From Isoetes taiwanensis (taxonomy: Eukaryota > Streptophyta > Lycopodiopsida > Isoetales > Isoetaceae), in NCBI GenBank assembly GCA_021234155.1, contig JAJEKV010000096.1:814010-878009 (forward strand): 64,000 nt of DNA. The letters run 5' to 3'. The translations under genes and the position numbers were made by a program. Shown in pieces: positions 31,284 through 44,254 of the stretch. How positions within the stretch are numbered: position 1 is the first letter of the stretch; every line of letters begins with the position of its first letter. The notes below the pieces were generated by a model. That model ran no database searches and was not told where the DNA came from. It saw only the letters and a list, made by a program, of their open reading frames with translations.

Positions 31284-33290
31284 AATGTTCTTGGGGATCA
31301 AGAGCAAAGCACTGGCCATGCTCCCAGTAGTACTAACTTGATAAGATCCTCAAACCTCAAAAAAGTGGGGAAATTTTTTCTCATTTTTTTAGTATGTGCT
31401 AAGCTAGTAACAGTTAAGTGAACTGGAACATAATAAGACTAAAAATAGTGAGCCAAAACCTCCTCAGGCAAGGTGGTCTCACACGTCGCGCCTGGTCAAA
31501 GAACTGAACTTTAGTTTTTGAGCAGGGCGCTACCTGTGAGACATTGATCCTAAAATACCTTAAAACTTAATGAATTTCACAAAAGTAATATGGTAAGGCG
31601 AGTTCTAAGGTAAGAATTAGTTAGAATAGTATGTTTAAATCACTTAAATTAGGAAAAAAATGTACAATATCTCACACGTCGCGCCTGGTTAAAGAACAAT
31701 ATCTCACACGCCGCTACCGTTAAAGAACTAAACTTCAGCTTGATTTAAATTGGGAAAAAAATGTACAATATCTCACACGTCGCGCCTGGTTAAAGAACAA
31801 TATCTCACATGTCGCGCCTGGTTAAAGAACTGAACTTCAGTTGATTTAAATTAGGAAAAAAAAATGTACACGCCGCTACTGGTTAAAGAATTGAACTTCG
31901 CTTGATTTAAATTAGGAAAAAAAATACAATATCTCACACGCGTCGCGCTGGTTAAAGAACCCAACTTCAGCTTGATAGGAAAAAAATATTCAAAAAAGTA
32001 AAAAAATATTCAAAAAAGTAACATAGTAACTCGAATTTTAAGCTAGTTAAAGAACTGAACTTCTATTGATTTAAATTAGGAAAAAAATATTTAAAAAAGT
32101 AAAAAAATGTTCAAAAAAGTAACATGTAGGAAAAAAATATTCAAAAAAGTAAAAAAATGTTCAAAAAAGTAACATAGTAACATGTAGGGAAAAAATATTC
32201 AAAAAGTAAAAAAAGTTCAAAAAAAGTAACATGGTAACTCGAATTTTAAGCTAGGAATTAGCTAGATTAAAAAAAATGTTCAAAAAAGTAACATGGTAAC
32301 TCGAATTTTAAGCTAGGAATTAGCTAGATTAAAAAAATGTTCAAAAAAGTAACATGGTAACTCGAATTTTAAGCTAGGAATTAGCTAGATTAAAAAAATG
32401 TTCAAAAAAAAAGTAACATGGTAACTTCTTTTAAGCTAGGAATTAGCTAGATTAAAAAAAATGTTCAAAAAAAAGTAACATGGTAACTCGAATTTTAAGC
32501 TAGGAATTAGCTAGATTAAAAAAATGTTCAAAAAAGTAACATGGTAACTCGAATTTTAAGCTAGGAATTAGCTAGATTAAAAAATGTTCAAAAAAGTAAC
32601 ATGGTAACTCGAATTTTAAGCTAGGAATTAGCTAGATTAGTCTAGCTTTTCAATCTATTTGAAAAAGTAAAAAAGTCTAGCTTTTCAATCTATTTGAAAA
32701 AGTAAAAAAATGTTCAAAAAAGTAACATGGGAATTAGCTATTTCAATCTATTTGAAAAAGTAAAAAAATGTTCAAAAAAGTAACATGGGAATTAGCTATT
32801 TCAATCTATTTAAAAAAGTAAACAAATGTTCAAAAAAGTAACATGGGATTAGCTAGATTAGTCTAGCTCTTCAATCTATTTAAAAAAGTAAAAAAACGTT
32901 CAAAAAAGTAAAAAAAAAACGTTCAAAAAAGTAACATGGCAACTCGAATTTCAAGCTAGGAATTAGCTAGATATTTAAAAAAGTAAAAACACGTTCAAAA
33001 TTTTTACGTTCAAAAAGTAAAAAAATGTTCAAAAAAGTAACATGGCAACTCGAATTTTAAGCTATGGCAACTCGAATTTCAAGCTAGGAATTAGCTAGAT
33101 ATTTAAAAAAGTAAAAACACGTTCAAAATTTTTACGTTCAAAAAAGTAAAAAAACGTTTAAAAAAGTAACGTTCAAAAAAGTAAAAAAACGTTTAAAAAA
33201 GTAACATGGCAACTCGAATTTTAAGCTATGAATTAGCTAGATATTTAAAAAAGTAAAAAAACGTTCAAATATGTAGCATAATAACAGGGG
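31284..33290 (+). repeat. unit 2 leader sub-repeats and array A
   Basis: Same order as unit 1: inverted repeat, TCTCACACGTCGCGCC sub-repeats to about 31980, then the 61-bp A-rich array. Several sub-repeats differ by replacement of GTCGCGCCTGG with GCCGCTACCG-like words. Confidence 0.8.
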
Positions 33291-35985
33291 TTTTTTTTGT
33301 ATTTTTGTAAAAAAAACGTTTTATATGATTTGATGAGCATATTTATAAAGCCTACTAATTAGTACATCTAGAGTGCACATTTTATTTGCATACGCTTGAA
33401 TTAATTTTAATGCCTCTTTTCAATAGTGTAGACCCATATATCATATATTTTTCCGTTAAGTTCTATTTTTCCTTATTACATTTTATTTTGCTCGACATGC
33501 AAAAGCTCGAAAAAAAATTTTAGGGGTTCAAAAAGAAAATTAGGTCTCGGATTATGGTTTTTGTTGTAAGGGATCTCGATCTCGAAAAATTTACTTTAGG
33601 TAAAATTTTAGGGTAAGAGTTTCGATTTCTTATGGCCTCTCTTTTAAAATTCCGGCATTTGAAGCTCGGATCTTGGGCACTAAAAAAACCTCTTTCAAGA
33701 GGACCAGATAGAAATCCTCTTCAATCGGACTGATAAAAAGCCTCTCTCTAGCGGACCGTAAAGAGGCTCGATAGGGTTCCGTAAATGGAGTAAATGAGCA
33801 ATTCCTTTGGGAATAAGCTTTAAAGGTAAAGGCTGCAAACGATGGAGTAGCTTCAAAAAGTAGCAAATGGCCGCTTTGTAAATTACACGCTTCGTTGCAA
33901 ATCATTGATCGAGGAGTTGCCGTGGTTTGCACTAATTAAGCTCCGGATATGGACTTGAAAGAGGTCTCGGATATGGATGCATTCTTGGGCTTTTCGTTGC
34001 AAAAGGCAAGCATTGTTCTCACTGAATTTCCTATCCCGGGTTTGCAAAATTCAAAAGCCTATTGAAGTCCCCGCCATGGCCGCGACATTTTGTTCTAACT
34101 CAAGACCTTTTGCTCGCCCCGAGTCGCCATGCAAAGCTCTACATGGCTTGCCGATGCCCGCAGATCCAAACTCCGTAATTTTTCGTGTTCTCTTCAAAAA
34201 AAAGCCTTCCTTACGTAACATGGCAGCCTCACGCTTATTTCCGTGTTTTAAAACAATTTTGTTCAAAAGCGAATGATAAAATCGTAACATTACTAACGAC
34301 ATTGATATTATAAAGTCTAATTCAAAGTGGATAATAATAGGACTATTCAAAAATTCTAACGCCCCAACCTACAAAAGTAAGCCGGTGACATTGAGGATGT
34401 TTCTCCTTTAAGGTCAACAGTTGATGGATGTCAAGTTCCGTGATCAAGGAGATCTTTTAAAATTTTGTCTCAAAAATTTCGCTTTTTTTTTTTTTTTGAG
34501 CAATTTTAGACTAAGAAGAAGTAGATTTTTGGAGTCCCCGAGTTTGAGTACATTGACTATCCGCATCAATTATCCAATGAAGGCAAGTAGTACACCGGTA
34601 AAAATGGTTTTATGTTTTGTGTTTCTATATTTTAGGGTTCTTGTTGATGCCGCGGAGCTTCTCATCGAATGCTCCGGACTTTGCATCCAGATTTATTCTA
34701 TTGTGAATGTTCATTCTTTGAACCTCCATAACCTATGCTACCAAGTACATTTTGTTTTGTAATTGACACCATGCTTGCCAAGTATGTTTTTTTTTTTTGT
34801 AAGAAGGGCACCTCTGTAGAAGGCTGCTGATGTTTGCTTTGTTCGATTAGAGGAAGAAAGTGCACTTAGAATAATTTCCAAGTTGGATGCCGGTTGCTTT
34901 TTAGTCGCACACTCACTAGAGCTCCTCGTGTCTCGGGACTATTACATCCGATATCTTGATGGGTGCACCATGAATTCGCCTCAACCATAAATTTTGAGTC
35001 TCGAACAACAAAGGGCAATAAAATGCCTAGAAGTTGCAATAGAATAGAGTGGGTTTGTTATCTAGGATTCCATTTATATCATTTTCATTCCTCTGTCAGT
35101 TTAAAAATTGTAACCCTTGCCTTGGTATATTCAGGGCATGACCCGCGCCAATGTTATCACGCACGATCCACGGAAATGAATGTACTTTGAAATGAATGTA
35201 TTTTACGTGACTAATGCTAAGGAAATCCTCTTAACATGCAAGATCAGGGCTTCAAGATCAGGGCTTCAACCGTCTATTACCCGTTTTTTCCTTTGTCTTG
35301 CTATTTAATGTAGAACCTGGTACATAATGTTTCTGAGATCTAGTAGGAATACCACATTTTCAAATATTTATTCTTTTGGGTGTTAAACAATCTTCTTTGG
35401 TATTTTAGTCTAGCATGCATTGTTTCGATTAATCTGATTTACGCTATCAAATTTATAAGCATTCGTAGACAAATGTCGTGCTATTCACACACGTTTATTA
35501 ACTCTCAAAGGAGTGTTTGATGCTACAGTATTCGCTATGCCATGCATATTCAATATGCTAGATATTGATGCTAGAGTATTTGCTATGCCATGTAAGTTCA
35601 ATAAATTGTGGCAATATGTTGATATCTCTATCGATTCTCACATAATCATATGATGAGAATTATGCAAGTATTTGGTTTGTATTAAATGTCTTTCTATTTT
35701 TTTCATCAATCTTTACATAATTCCTAAGGCTATTAAAGTTTACCTCCTTTTCTTCCTTTTCTTAGGGCCCGAAGGGCCAAAAAATTTTTTTAGTATAACT
35801 ACCAACACATAACTACAATTAACATTAATTAATACAAACCATTGCATTCCACACTTAAAAATAAAATTCCCCCTTAAACCCCCTTTGGTTTGGGTGCATA
35901 TTCACACGGGGGGTGACTCCGGGCATCGAGAGCTGTTGGATGAGCATATATGCCTTTTATTCCTCGATCTAGACCGTAACATATT
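33291..35985 (+). other. unit 2 copy of the ACR-bearing segment, heavily altered
   Basis: It is collinear with 26317-29189 but scrambled at short scale. ACR remnants remain (YYIRYLDG at about 34940-34965, EQQRAIKCLE at about 35004-35033), and the first part of exon 28268-28391 is lost. Words from elsewhere in the unit replace the expected sequence, e.g. GTAACATGGCAG at 34215 and TGATCAAGGAGATC at 34441. The 3' 780 bp is almost unchanged. Confidence 0.7.
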
Positions 35986-36941
35986 TAAAAAAGTAAAAAA
36001 ACGTTCAAAAAGTAACATATTTAAAAAGTAAAAAACGCTCAAAAAGTAAAAAGACGCTCAAAAAGTAAAAAAACGTTCAAAAAAGTAAAAACGTTCAAAA
36101 GATTAACATGGCAACTCGAATTTTAATCTAAAAAAACGTTTAAAAAGTAAAAAAGACATTTAATCTAAAAAAACGTTCAAAAAAGTAAAAAAGACATTCA
36201 GAAAAGTGAAAAAACATTCAGAAAAGTAAAAAACGTTCAAAAGAGTAACATGGCAACTCGAAACTCGAATTTTAAGCTAATTCAGTAAAAAAACGCTCAA
36301 AAAGTAACATGGCAACTCAGATTTTAAGCTACGCTCAAAAGAGTAACATGGCAACCTCGAATTTTAAGCTAATTCAAGAAAAACGCTTCAAAAAGTAACA
36401 TGGCAACCTACGCTCAAAAGAGTAACATGGCAGCTACGCTCAAAAGAGTAACATGCAGCCACGCTCAAAAGAGTAACATGGCAGCCACGCTTTTAAGCTA
36501 ATTCAAGAAAAACGCTTCAAAAAGTAACATGGCAATCGGCAAATTTACGTTTTTTAAGCTAATTCAAGAAAAAACGCTCAAAAAAGTAACATGGCAACTC
36601 AGATTTGCTATGTTTTTTAAGCTAATTCAGTAAAAAACGTTCAAAAAAAGTAACATGGCAACTCGTATTTTAAGCTAATTCAGTAAAAAACATTCAAAAA
36701 AGTAACATGGCAACTAAAAAGTAAGACGGTGACACTAATGAAGAAGGACATGCAGACTTGCCACCGTGATCAAGGAGATCCACAGTAAATTTTTGTAAAT
36801 GATGGAATTTTTTTTTTTTGAGTTTTAGACTAAGTAACGTGTGTAATCTTACTTAAGTAAGTTGAGTTAGTAAGTTCCAGCTTTTGTCTGTCAAAATAGA
36901 CATTTTAGACCAATTTGAGAGGATGTCTCACACGTCGCGCC
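35986..36941 (+). repeat. unit 2 array B and end spacer
   Basis: The array matches unit 1 array B, with GTTC often replaced by GCTC. The spacer ends at the identical junction CGTCGCGCC|TTCGGATCG at 36941/36942. Confidence 0.8.
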
Positions 36942-38053
36942 TTCGGATCGAGAGGAGTGAACCAGAGATCAGGTATTTGGTCGATTGAATAGCCTAAACC
37001 TTATTCCAGCCTTCAAACCAAAGAGGTTTTAGCCTATTAAATCACCATTAGTAGCCAAGCAGATCCTGAGATTGACTCTAACTAAAGAACCTAACTCTAT
37101 GAATTAGATTAGTTCTTATTACTTATGTTGATATGATGGACGGATGTATCCTGTGGACTCATTGTATTGGGAAGGGGGGTAGAGACTTAAAGCTTAGTAG
37201 ATGATGCTCCTAGCTAGTCCCTCTTAGTGCATTACTAGAATTCGGCCTGTGCATAGGAGCCACACCTGGTTGTGGGTGAAGGGGCCAGACTGGCTGATAA
37301 AGAGGTTCGTGTTCTGACCCTTGAACGATCCCTCTGGTGTGTAAGGCCTACCGGGGATCATTGTGACTAGGTCTAATGGCTTATCACTGAGTGCGGGTAA
37401 GGCATGGGCTCGACACCCGTGGGTGGTGTTCACCTTCCAAAGGGTTCAAGTCGAATAAGGGCAAAGGCCCTCTAGTCACCTTGGGTCAAGATGTAGATCT
37501 CCGGAGGGAGAGATCCCTACCCGCCCTATCTCGGAACCGGGAGATGCAACCCGTGAGTAGCCCCTTTGGCTATGCATCCGGCGGGCTACAGTCAGGTCCC
37601 AACACTTTTCAGCCTACTCTGCAAAGTGTGCACAGGAGGGGCGGATGGAGTGGACAACCCTAAGCCATGTTCTTATGCCAGCCAAATCCATTTGCCATGA
37701 ATTTCATGCGCAATGACCTCGAGACCCAAGCCGTCGGGCCATCCCCTTGAGTCCGAGCCTTGGGTAGGATTCCCCATGCGATGTAATCGATCTTTGTCTA
37801 TGCAGATATGTGATGGGCCATCCTTCGAGATGGTTATGTGTTGTTGATGTTGTATACTGACATGTATGTTTACGCTTCCGCAGCTAGGTAGGCCCTGAGG
37901 AAGACAGGGTAAATGACCCCTTCATTCTTCCCACTGGAACTCATCAAGGTTGCAGTGATATGTGGAGGGCCCCAGACGATATGGAGTCGGGTATGGGGAT
38001 GAACTCTTGTTTGTATACGGTGAGTGCACCGTATATGAGTAGGGGACGTCACA
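36942..38053 (+). mobile_element. LTR of unit 3, 5'-truncated
   Basis: Same truncation point as unit 2; it ends ACGTCACA. A primer-binding site TGGTATCAGAGC follows at 38055-38066. Confidence 0.9.
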
Positions 38054-38054
38054 G

Positions 38055-38066
38055 TGGTATCAGAGC
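38055..38066 (+). promoter_or_regulatory. primer-binding site, unit 3
   Basis: TGGTATCAGAGC is one base after the LTR end. Confidence 0.9.
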
Positions 38067-40998
38067 AATGTTCTTGGGGATCAAGAGCAAAGCACTGGCC
38101 ATGCTCCCAGTAGTACTAACTTGATAAGATCCTCAAACCTCAAAAAAGTGGGGAAATTTTTTCTCATTTTTTTAGTATGTGCTAAGCTAGTAACAGTTAA
38201 GTGAACTGGAACATAATAAGACTAAAAATAGTGAGCCAAAACCTCCTCAGGCAAGGTGGTCTCACACGTCGCGCCTGGTCAAAGAACTGAACTTTAGTTT
38301 TTGAGCAGGGCGCTACCTGTGAGACATTGATCCTAAAACACCTTAAAACTTAATGAATTTCACAAAAGTAATATGGTAAGGCGAGTTCTAAGGTAAGAAT
38401 TAGTTAGAATAGTATGTTTAAATCACTTAAATTAGGAAAAAAATGTACAATATCTCACACGTCGCTACCGTTAAAGAACAATATCTCACACGTCGCGCCT
38501 GGTTAAAGAACTAAACTTCAGTTGATTTAAATTAGGAAAAAAATGTACAATATCTCACACGCCGCTACCGTTAAAGAACAATATCTCACATGTCGCGCCT
38601 GGTTAAAGAACTGAACTTCAGTTGATTTAAATTAGGAAAAAAATGTACACGTCGCGTCTGGTTAAAGAATTGAACTTCAGTTGATTTAAATTAGGAAAAA
38701 AATGTACAATATCTCACACGTCGCTTTGGTTAAAGAACTGAACTTCAGTTGATAGGAATAAAATATTCAAAAAGTAAAAAATATTCAAAAAAGTAACATA
38801 GTAACTCGAATTTTAAGCGCCTGGTTAAAGAACTGAACTTCTATTGATTTAAATTAGGAAAAAAATATTTAAAAAAGTAAAAAAATGTTCAAAAAAGTAA
38901 CATGTAGGAAAAAAATATTCAAAAAAGTAAAAAAATGTTCAAAAAAGTAACATAGTAACATGTAGGGAAAAAATATTCAAAAAAGTAAAAAAGTTCAAAA
39001 AAGTAACATGGTAACTCGAATTTTAAGCTAGGAATTAGCTAGATTAAAAAAATGTTCAAAAAAAGTAACATGGTAACTAGAGAATTAGCTAGATTAAAAA
39101 AAATGTTCAAAAAAAAAAAGTAACATGGTAACTTCGAATTTTAAGCTAGGAATTAGCTAGATTAAAAAAAATGTTCAAAAAGTAACATGGTAACTCGAAT
39201 TTTAAGCTAGGAATTAGCTAGATTAAAAAAAAAATGTTCAAAAAAGTAACATGGTAACTCGAATTTTAAGCTAGGAATTAGCTAGATTAAAAAAAATGTT
39301 CAAAAAAAAAAAGTAACATGGTAACTTCAATTTTTAAGCTAGGAATTAGCTAGATTAGTCTAGCTTTTCAATCTATTTGAAAAAGTAAAAAGTCTAGCTT
39401 TTCAATCTATTTGAAAAAGTAAAAAAATGTTCAAAAAAGTAACATGGGAATTAGCTATTTCAATCTATTTGAAAAAGTAAAAAATGTTCAAAAAAAGTAA
39501 CATGGGAATTAGCTATTTCAATCTATTTAAAAAGTAAACAAATGTTCAAAAAAGTAACATGGGATTAGCTAGATTAGTCTAGCTCTTCAATCTATTTAAA
39601 AAAGTAAAAAAACGTTCAAAAAGTAAAAAAAAAAACGTTCAAAAAAGTAACATGGCAACTCGAATTTCAAGCTAGGAATTAGCTAGATATTTAAAAAAGT
39701 AAAAACACGTTCAAAATTTTTACGTTCAAAAAAGTAAAAAAATGTTCAAAAAAGTAACATGGCAACTCGAATTTTAAGCTATGGCAACTCGAATTTCAAG
39801 CTAGGAATTAGCTAGATATTTAAAAAAGTAAAAACACGTTCAAAATTTTTACGTTCAAAAAAAAAAAAAACTTTTAAAAAGTAACGCTCAAAAAGTAAAA
39901 AACGTTTAAAAAGTAACATGGCAACTCGAATTTTAATCTATTAATTAGCTATATATTTAAAAAATTAAAAAACGTTCAAAAAAGTAAAAAAAACGTTCAA
40001 AAAAGTAAAAAAACGTTCAAAAAAGTAACATATTTAAAAAAGTAAAAAAAACGTTCAAAAGTAAAAAAAAAGTAAAAAAAAAACGTTCAAAAAGTAACAT
40101 ATTTAAAAAGTAAAAAAAACGTTCAAAAAAGTAAAAAGACGTTCAAAAAGTAAAAAACGTTCAAAAAGTAAAAACGTTCAAAAGAGTAACATGGCAACTT
40201 CGAATTTTAAGCTAAAAAACGTTTAAAAAGTAAAAAGACATTTAAGCTAAAAAAAAACGTTCAAAAAGTAAAAAGACATTCGAAAAGTGAAAAAAAACAT
40301 TCAAAAAGTAAAAAACGTTCAAAAGAGTAACATGGCAACTCGAAACTCGAATTTTAAGCTAATTCAGTAAAAAACGTTCAAAAAAGTAACATGGCAACTC
40401 GTGATTTTAGCTACGCTCAAAAGAGTAACATGGCAACCTCGAATTTTAAGCTAATTCAAGAAAAACGCTCAAAAAGTAACATGGCAGCTTCGCTCAAAAG
40501 AGTAACATGGCAGCTACGCTCAAAAGAGTAACATGGCAGCCACGCTTTTTAAGCTAATTCAAGAAAAAACGCTCAAAAAGTAACATGGCAATCGGCAACT
40601 ACGCTTTTTAAGCTAATTCAAGAAAAACGCTCAAAAAAAAGTAACATGGCAACTCGTATTTGCTACGTTTTTTAAGCTAATTCAGTAAAAAACGTTCAAA
40701 AAAAGTAACATGGCAACTCGTATTTTAAGCTAATTCAGTAAAAAACGTTCAAAAAAGTAACATGGCAACTAAAAAGTAAGACGGTGACACTAATGAAGAA
40801 GGACATGCAGCTTGCCAGCTGCATCAAGGAGATCCACAGTAAAATTTTGTAAATGATGGAATTTTTTTTTTTTTTTGAGTTTTAGACTAAGTAACGTGTG
40901 TAATCTTACTTAAGTAAGTTGAGTTAGTAAGTTCCAGCTTTTGTCTGTCAAAATAGACATTTTAGACCAATTTGAGAGGATGTCTCACACGTCGCGCC
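38067..40998 (+). repeat. unit 3 leader, array A, first array B and spacer
   Basis: Here array A (to about 39960) passes straight into array B (to about 40770) without the ACR segment, as in the copy at 57-59.8 kb. The spacer follows and runs, in the intact order, into X. Confidence 0.8.
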
Positions 40999-41118
40999 GG
41001 GACTAAAAACAAAACTTCAATTTTTGATCTGGGCGCAATGTGTGAGACCTCCAAACTTTGAACCTCCATAACTTGAGCTACAAATCTCCAAATCACCTGA
41101 AATTTATTGCAATAGACC
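40999..41118 (+). other. first 120 bp of segment X, fused to ACR segment
   Basis: GGGACTAAAAACAAAACTTC to about GCAATAGACCG equals the start of X (45109-45235). It then switches to TGAGTCTGAACAACAAAGGG of the ACR exon, evidence of recombination between units. Confidence 0.75.
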
Positions 41119-42184
41119 GTGAGTCTGAACAACAAAGGGCAATAAAATGCCTAGAAGCTGCAATAGAGCACTGCATCTCTGAGGTATCTAGGATTCCATT
41201 TATATCATTTTCATTCCTCTGTCAGTTTAAAAATTGTAACCCTTGCCTTGGTATATTCAGGGCATGAGGGTGCAATTATGTGTTCAGATAGAGTGGGTTT
41301 GTTATTAGAAGTGAAACATCTGTTTCGAGAAAATGGGTTGTGCGTAACCCGCGCCAATGTTATCACGCACGATCCACGGAAATGAATGTACTTTGAAATG
41401 AATGTATTTTACGTGACTAATGCTAAGGAAATCCTCTTAACATGCAAGATCAGGGCTTCAAGATCAGGGCTTCAACCGTCTATTACCCATTTTTTCCTTT
41501 GTCTTGCTATTTAATGTAGAACCTGGTACATAATGTTTCTGAGATCTAGTAGGAATACCACATTTTCAAATATTTATTCTTTTGGGTGTTAAACAATCTT
41601 CTTTGGTATTTTAGTCTAGCATGCATTGTTTCGATTAATCTGATTTACGCTATCAAATTTATAAGCATTCGTAGACAAATGTCGTGCTATTCACACACGT
41701 TTATTAACTCTCAAAGGAGTGTTTGATGCTACAGTATTCGCTATGCCATGCATATTCAATATGCTAGATATTGATGCTAGAGTATTTGCTATGCCATGTA
41801 AGTTCAATAAATTGTGGCAATATGTTGATATCTCTATCGATTCTCACATAATCATATGATGAGAATTATGCAAGTATTTGGTTTGTATTAAATGTCTTTC
41901 TATTTTTTTCATCAATCTTTACATAATTCCTAAGGCTATTAAAGTTTACCTCCTTTTCTTCCTTTTCTTAGGGCCCGAAGGGCCAAAAAATTTTTTTAGT
42001 ATAACTACCAACACATAACTACAATTAACATTAATTAATACAAACCATTGCATTCCACACTTAAAAATAAAATTCCCCCTTAAACCCCCTTTGGTTTGGG
42101 TGCATATTCACACGGGGGGTGACTCCGGGCATCGAGAGCTGTTGGATGAGCATATATGCCTTTTATTCCTCGATCTAGACCGTA
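41119..42184 (+). pseudogene. ACR fragment, unit 3 (partial exon 2, exon 3 and 3' region)
   Basis: It begins inside the exon equivalent to 28066-28190, giving SEQQRAIKCLEAAIEHCISE up to a GTATCT donor. The exon at 41261-41385 (GMRVQLC, frameshift, SDRVGLLLEVKHLFRENGLC) is next, carrying the same one-base loss as unit 1. The AT-rich 3' part is almost identical to 28400-29189. Confidence 0.72.
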
Positions 42185-43153
42185 ACATATTTAAAAAAGT
42201 AAAAAAACGTTCAAAAAAGTAACATATTTAAAAAAGTAAAAAAACGTTCAAAAAAGTAAAAAAGACGTTCAAAAAAGTAAAAAAACGTTCAAAAAAGTAA
42301 AAAACGTTCAAAAGAGTAACATGGCAACTCGAATTTTAAGCTAAAAAAACGTTTAAAAAGTAAAAAAAGACATTTAAGCTAAAAAACGTTCAAAAAAGTA
42401 AAAAGACATTCCGTAAAAGTGAAAAACATTCCAGAAAAGTAAAAAACGTTCAAAAGAGTAACATGGCAACTCGAAACTCGAATTTTAAGCTAATTCAGTA
42501 AAAAACGTTCAAAAAAGTAACATGGCAACTCGTATTTTAAGCTACGTTCAAAAGAGTAACATGGCAACTCGAATTTTAAGCTAATTCAGTAAAAAACGCT
42601 CAAAAAGTAACATGGCAAATACGCTCAAAAGAGTAACATGGCAGCTACGCTCAAAAGAGTAACATGCAGCCACAGCCACGCTCAAAAGAGTAACATGGCA
42701 CCACGCTTTTTAAGCTAATTCAAGAAAAACGCTCAAAAAAGTAACATGGCATCGGCAGCCCACGCTTTTAAGCTAATTCAAGAAAAAAACGCTCAAAAAG
42801 TAACATGGCAACTCAGATTTGCTACGCTTTTTAAGCTAATTCAAGAAAAACGCTCAAAAAAGTAACATGGCAACTCGTATTTTAAGCTAATTCAGTAAAA
42901 AACGTTCAAAAAAGTAACATGGCAACTAAAAAGTAAGACGGTGACACTAATGAAGAAGGACATGCAGCTTGCCAGCTGCATCAAGGAGATCCACAGTAAA
43001 TTTTTGTAAATGATGGAATTTTTTTTTTTTTGAGTTTTAGACTAAGTAACGTGTGTAATCTTACTTAAGTAAGTTGAGTTAGTAAGTTCCAGCTTTTGTC
43101 TGTCAAAATAGACATTTTAGATCAATTTGAGAGGATGTCTCACACGTCGCGCC
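42185..43153 (+). repeat. unit 3 second array B and spacer
   Basis: Array B words run to about 42930. The conserved spacer ends at the junction CGTCGCGCC|TTCGGATCG at 43153/43154. Confidence 0.8.
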
Positions 43154-44254
43154 TTCGGATCGAGAGGAGTGAACCAGAGATCAGGTATTTGGTCGATTGA
43201 ATAGCCTAAACCTTATTCCAAAATTCGACCCAAAGAGGGTTTAGCCTATTAAATCACCATTAGTAGCCAAGCAGATCCTGAGATTGACTCTAACTAAAGA
43301 ACCTAACTCTATGAATTAGATTAGTTCTTATTACTTATGTTGATATGATGGACGGATGTATCCTGTGGACTCATTGTATTGGGAAGGGGGTAGAGACTTA
43401 AAGCTTAGTAGATGATGCTCCTAGCTAGTCCCTCTTAGTGCATTACTAGAATTCGCCTGCATAGGAGCCACACCGGGTTGTGGGTGAAGGGGCCGACCGG
43501 CCGATAAAGAGGTTCGTGTTCGACCCTTGAACGATCCCTCCGGGTGTGTAAGGCCTACCGGGATCATTGTGACTAGGTCTAATGGCTTACCAATCGAAAA
43601 GGGGTAAGGCATGGGCTCGACACCCGTGGGTGGTGTTCACCTTCCAAAGGGGTTCAAGTCGATAAGGGCAAAGTGGCCCTCTAGTCACCTTGGGTCAGCA
43701 TGTAGATCTCGGGAGGGAGAGATCCCTACCGCCCCTATCGAATCGGGAGATGCAACCCGTGAGTAGCCCCTTTGGCTATGCATCCGGGCGCTACTGGGCC
43801 AGTCCCAACACTTTTCAGCCTACTACCAAAAGTGTGCACAGGAGGGGCGGATGGAGTGGACAACCCTAAGCCATGTTCTTATGCCGAAAAATCCATTTGC
43901 CATGAATTACATGCTCAATGACCTCTCGGAGACCCAAGCCGTCACCATCCCCTTGAGTCCGAGCCTTGGGTAGGATTCCCCATGCGATGTACTGATCTTT
44001 GTCTATGCAGATATGTGATGGGCCATCCTTCGAGATGGTTATGTGTTGTTGATGTTGTATAACGACATGTATGTTTACGCTTCAGCTAGGTAGGCCCCGA
44101 GGAAGACAGGGTAAATGACCCTTCATTCTTCCCAATTGGAACTCATCAAGGTTGCGGTGATATGTGGAGGGCCCCAGACGCGATGGAGCTGGTATGGGGA
44201 TGAACTCCTGTTTGTATACGGTGAGTGCAATCGTATATGAGTAGGGGCGCCACA
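43154..44254 (+). mobile_element. LTR of unit 4, 5'-truncated and altered
   Basis: It is collinear with the other truncated LTRs but has dozens of small differences, many at CTG/CAG sites (e.g. CCTGG to CCGGG, TTCTGACCC to TTCGACCC). It ends GCGCCACA, followed by a degraded primer-binding site TGGTATCGAGC. Confidence 0.85.
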
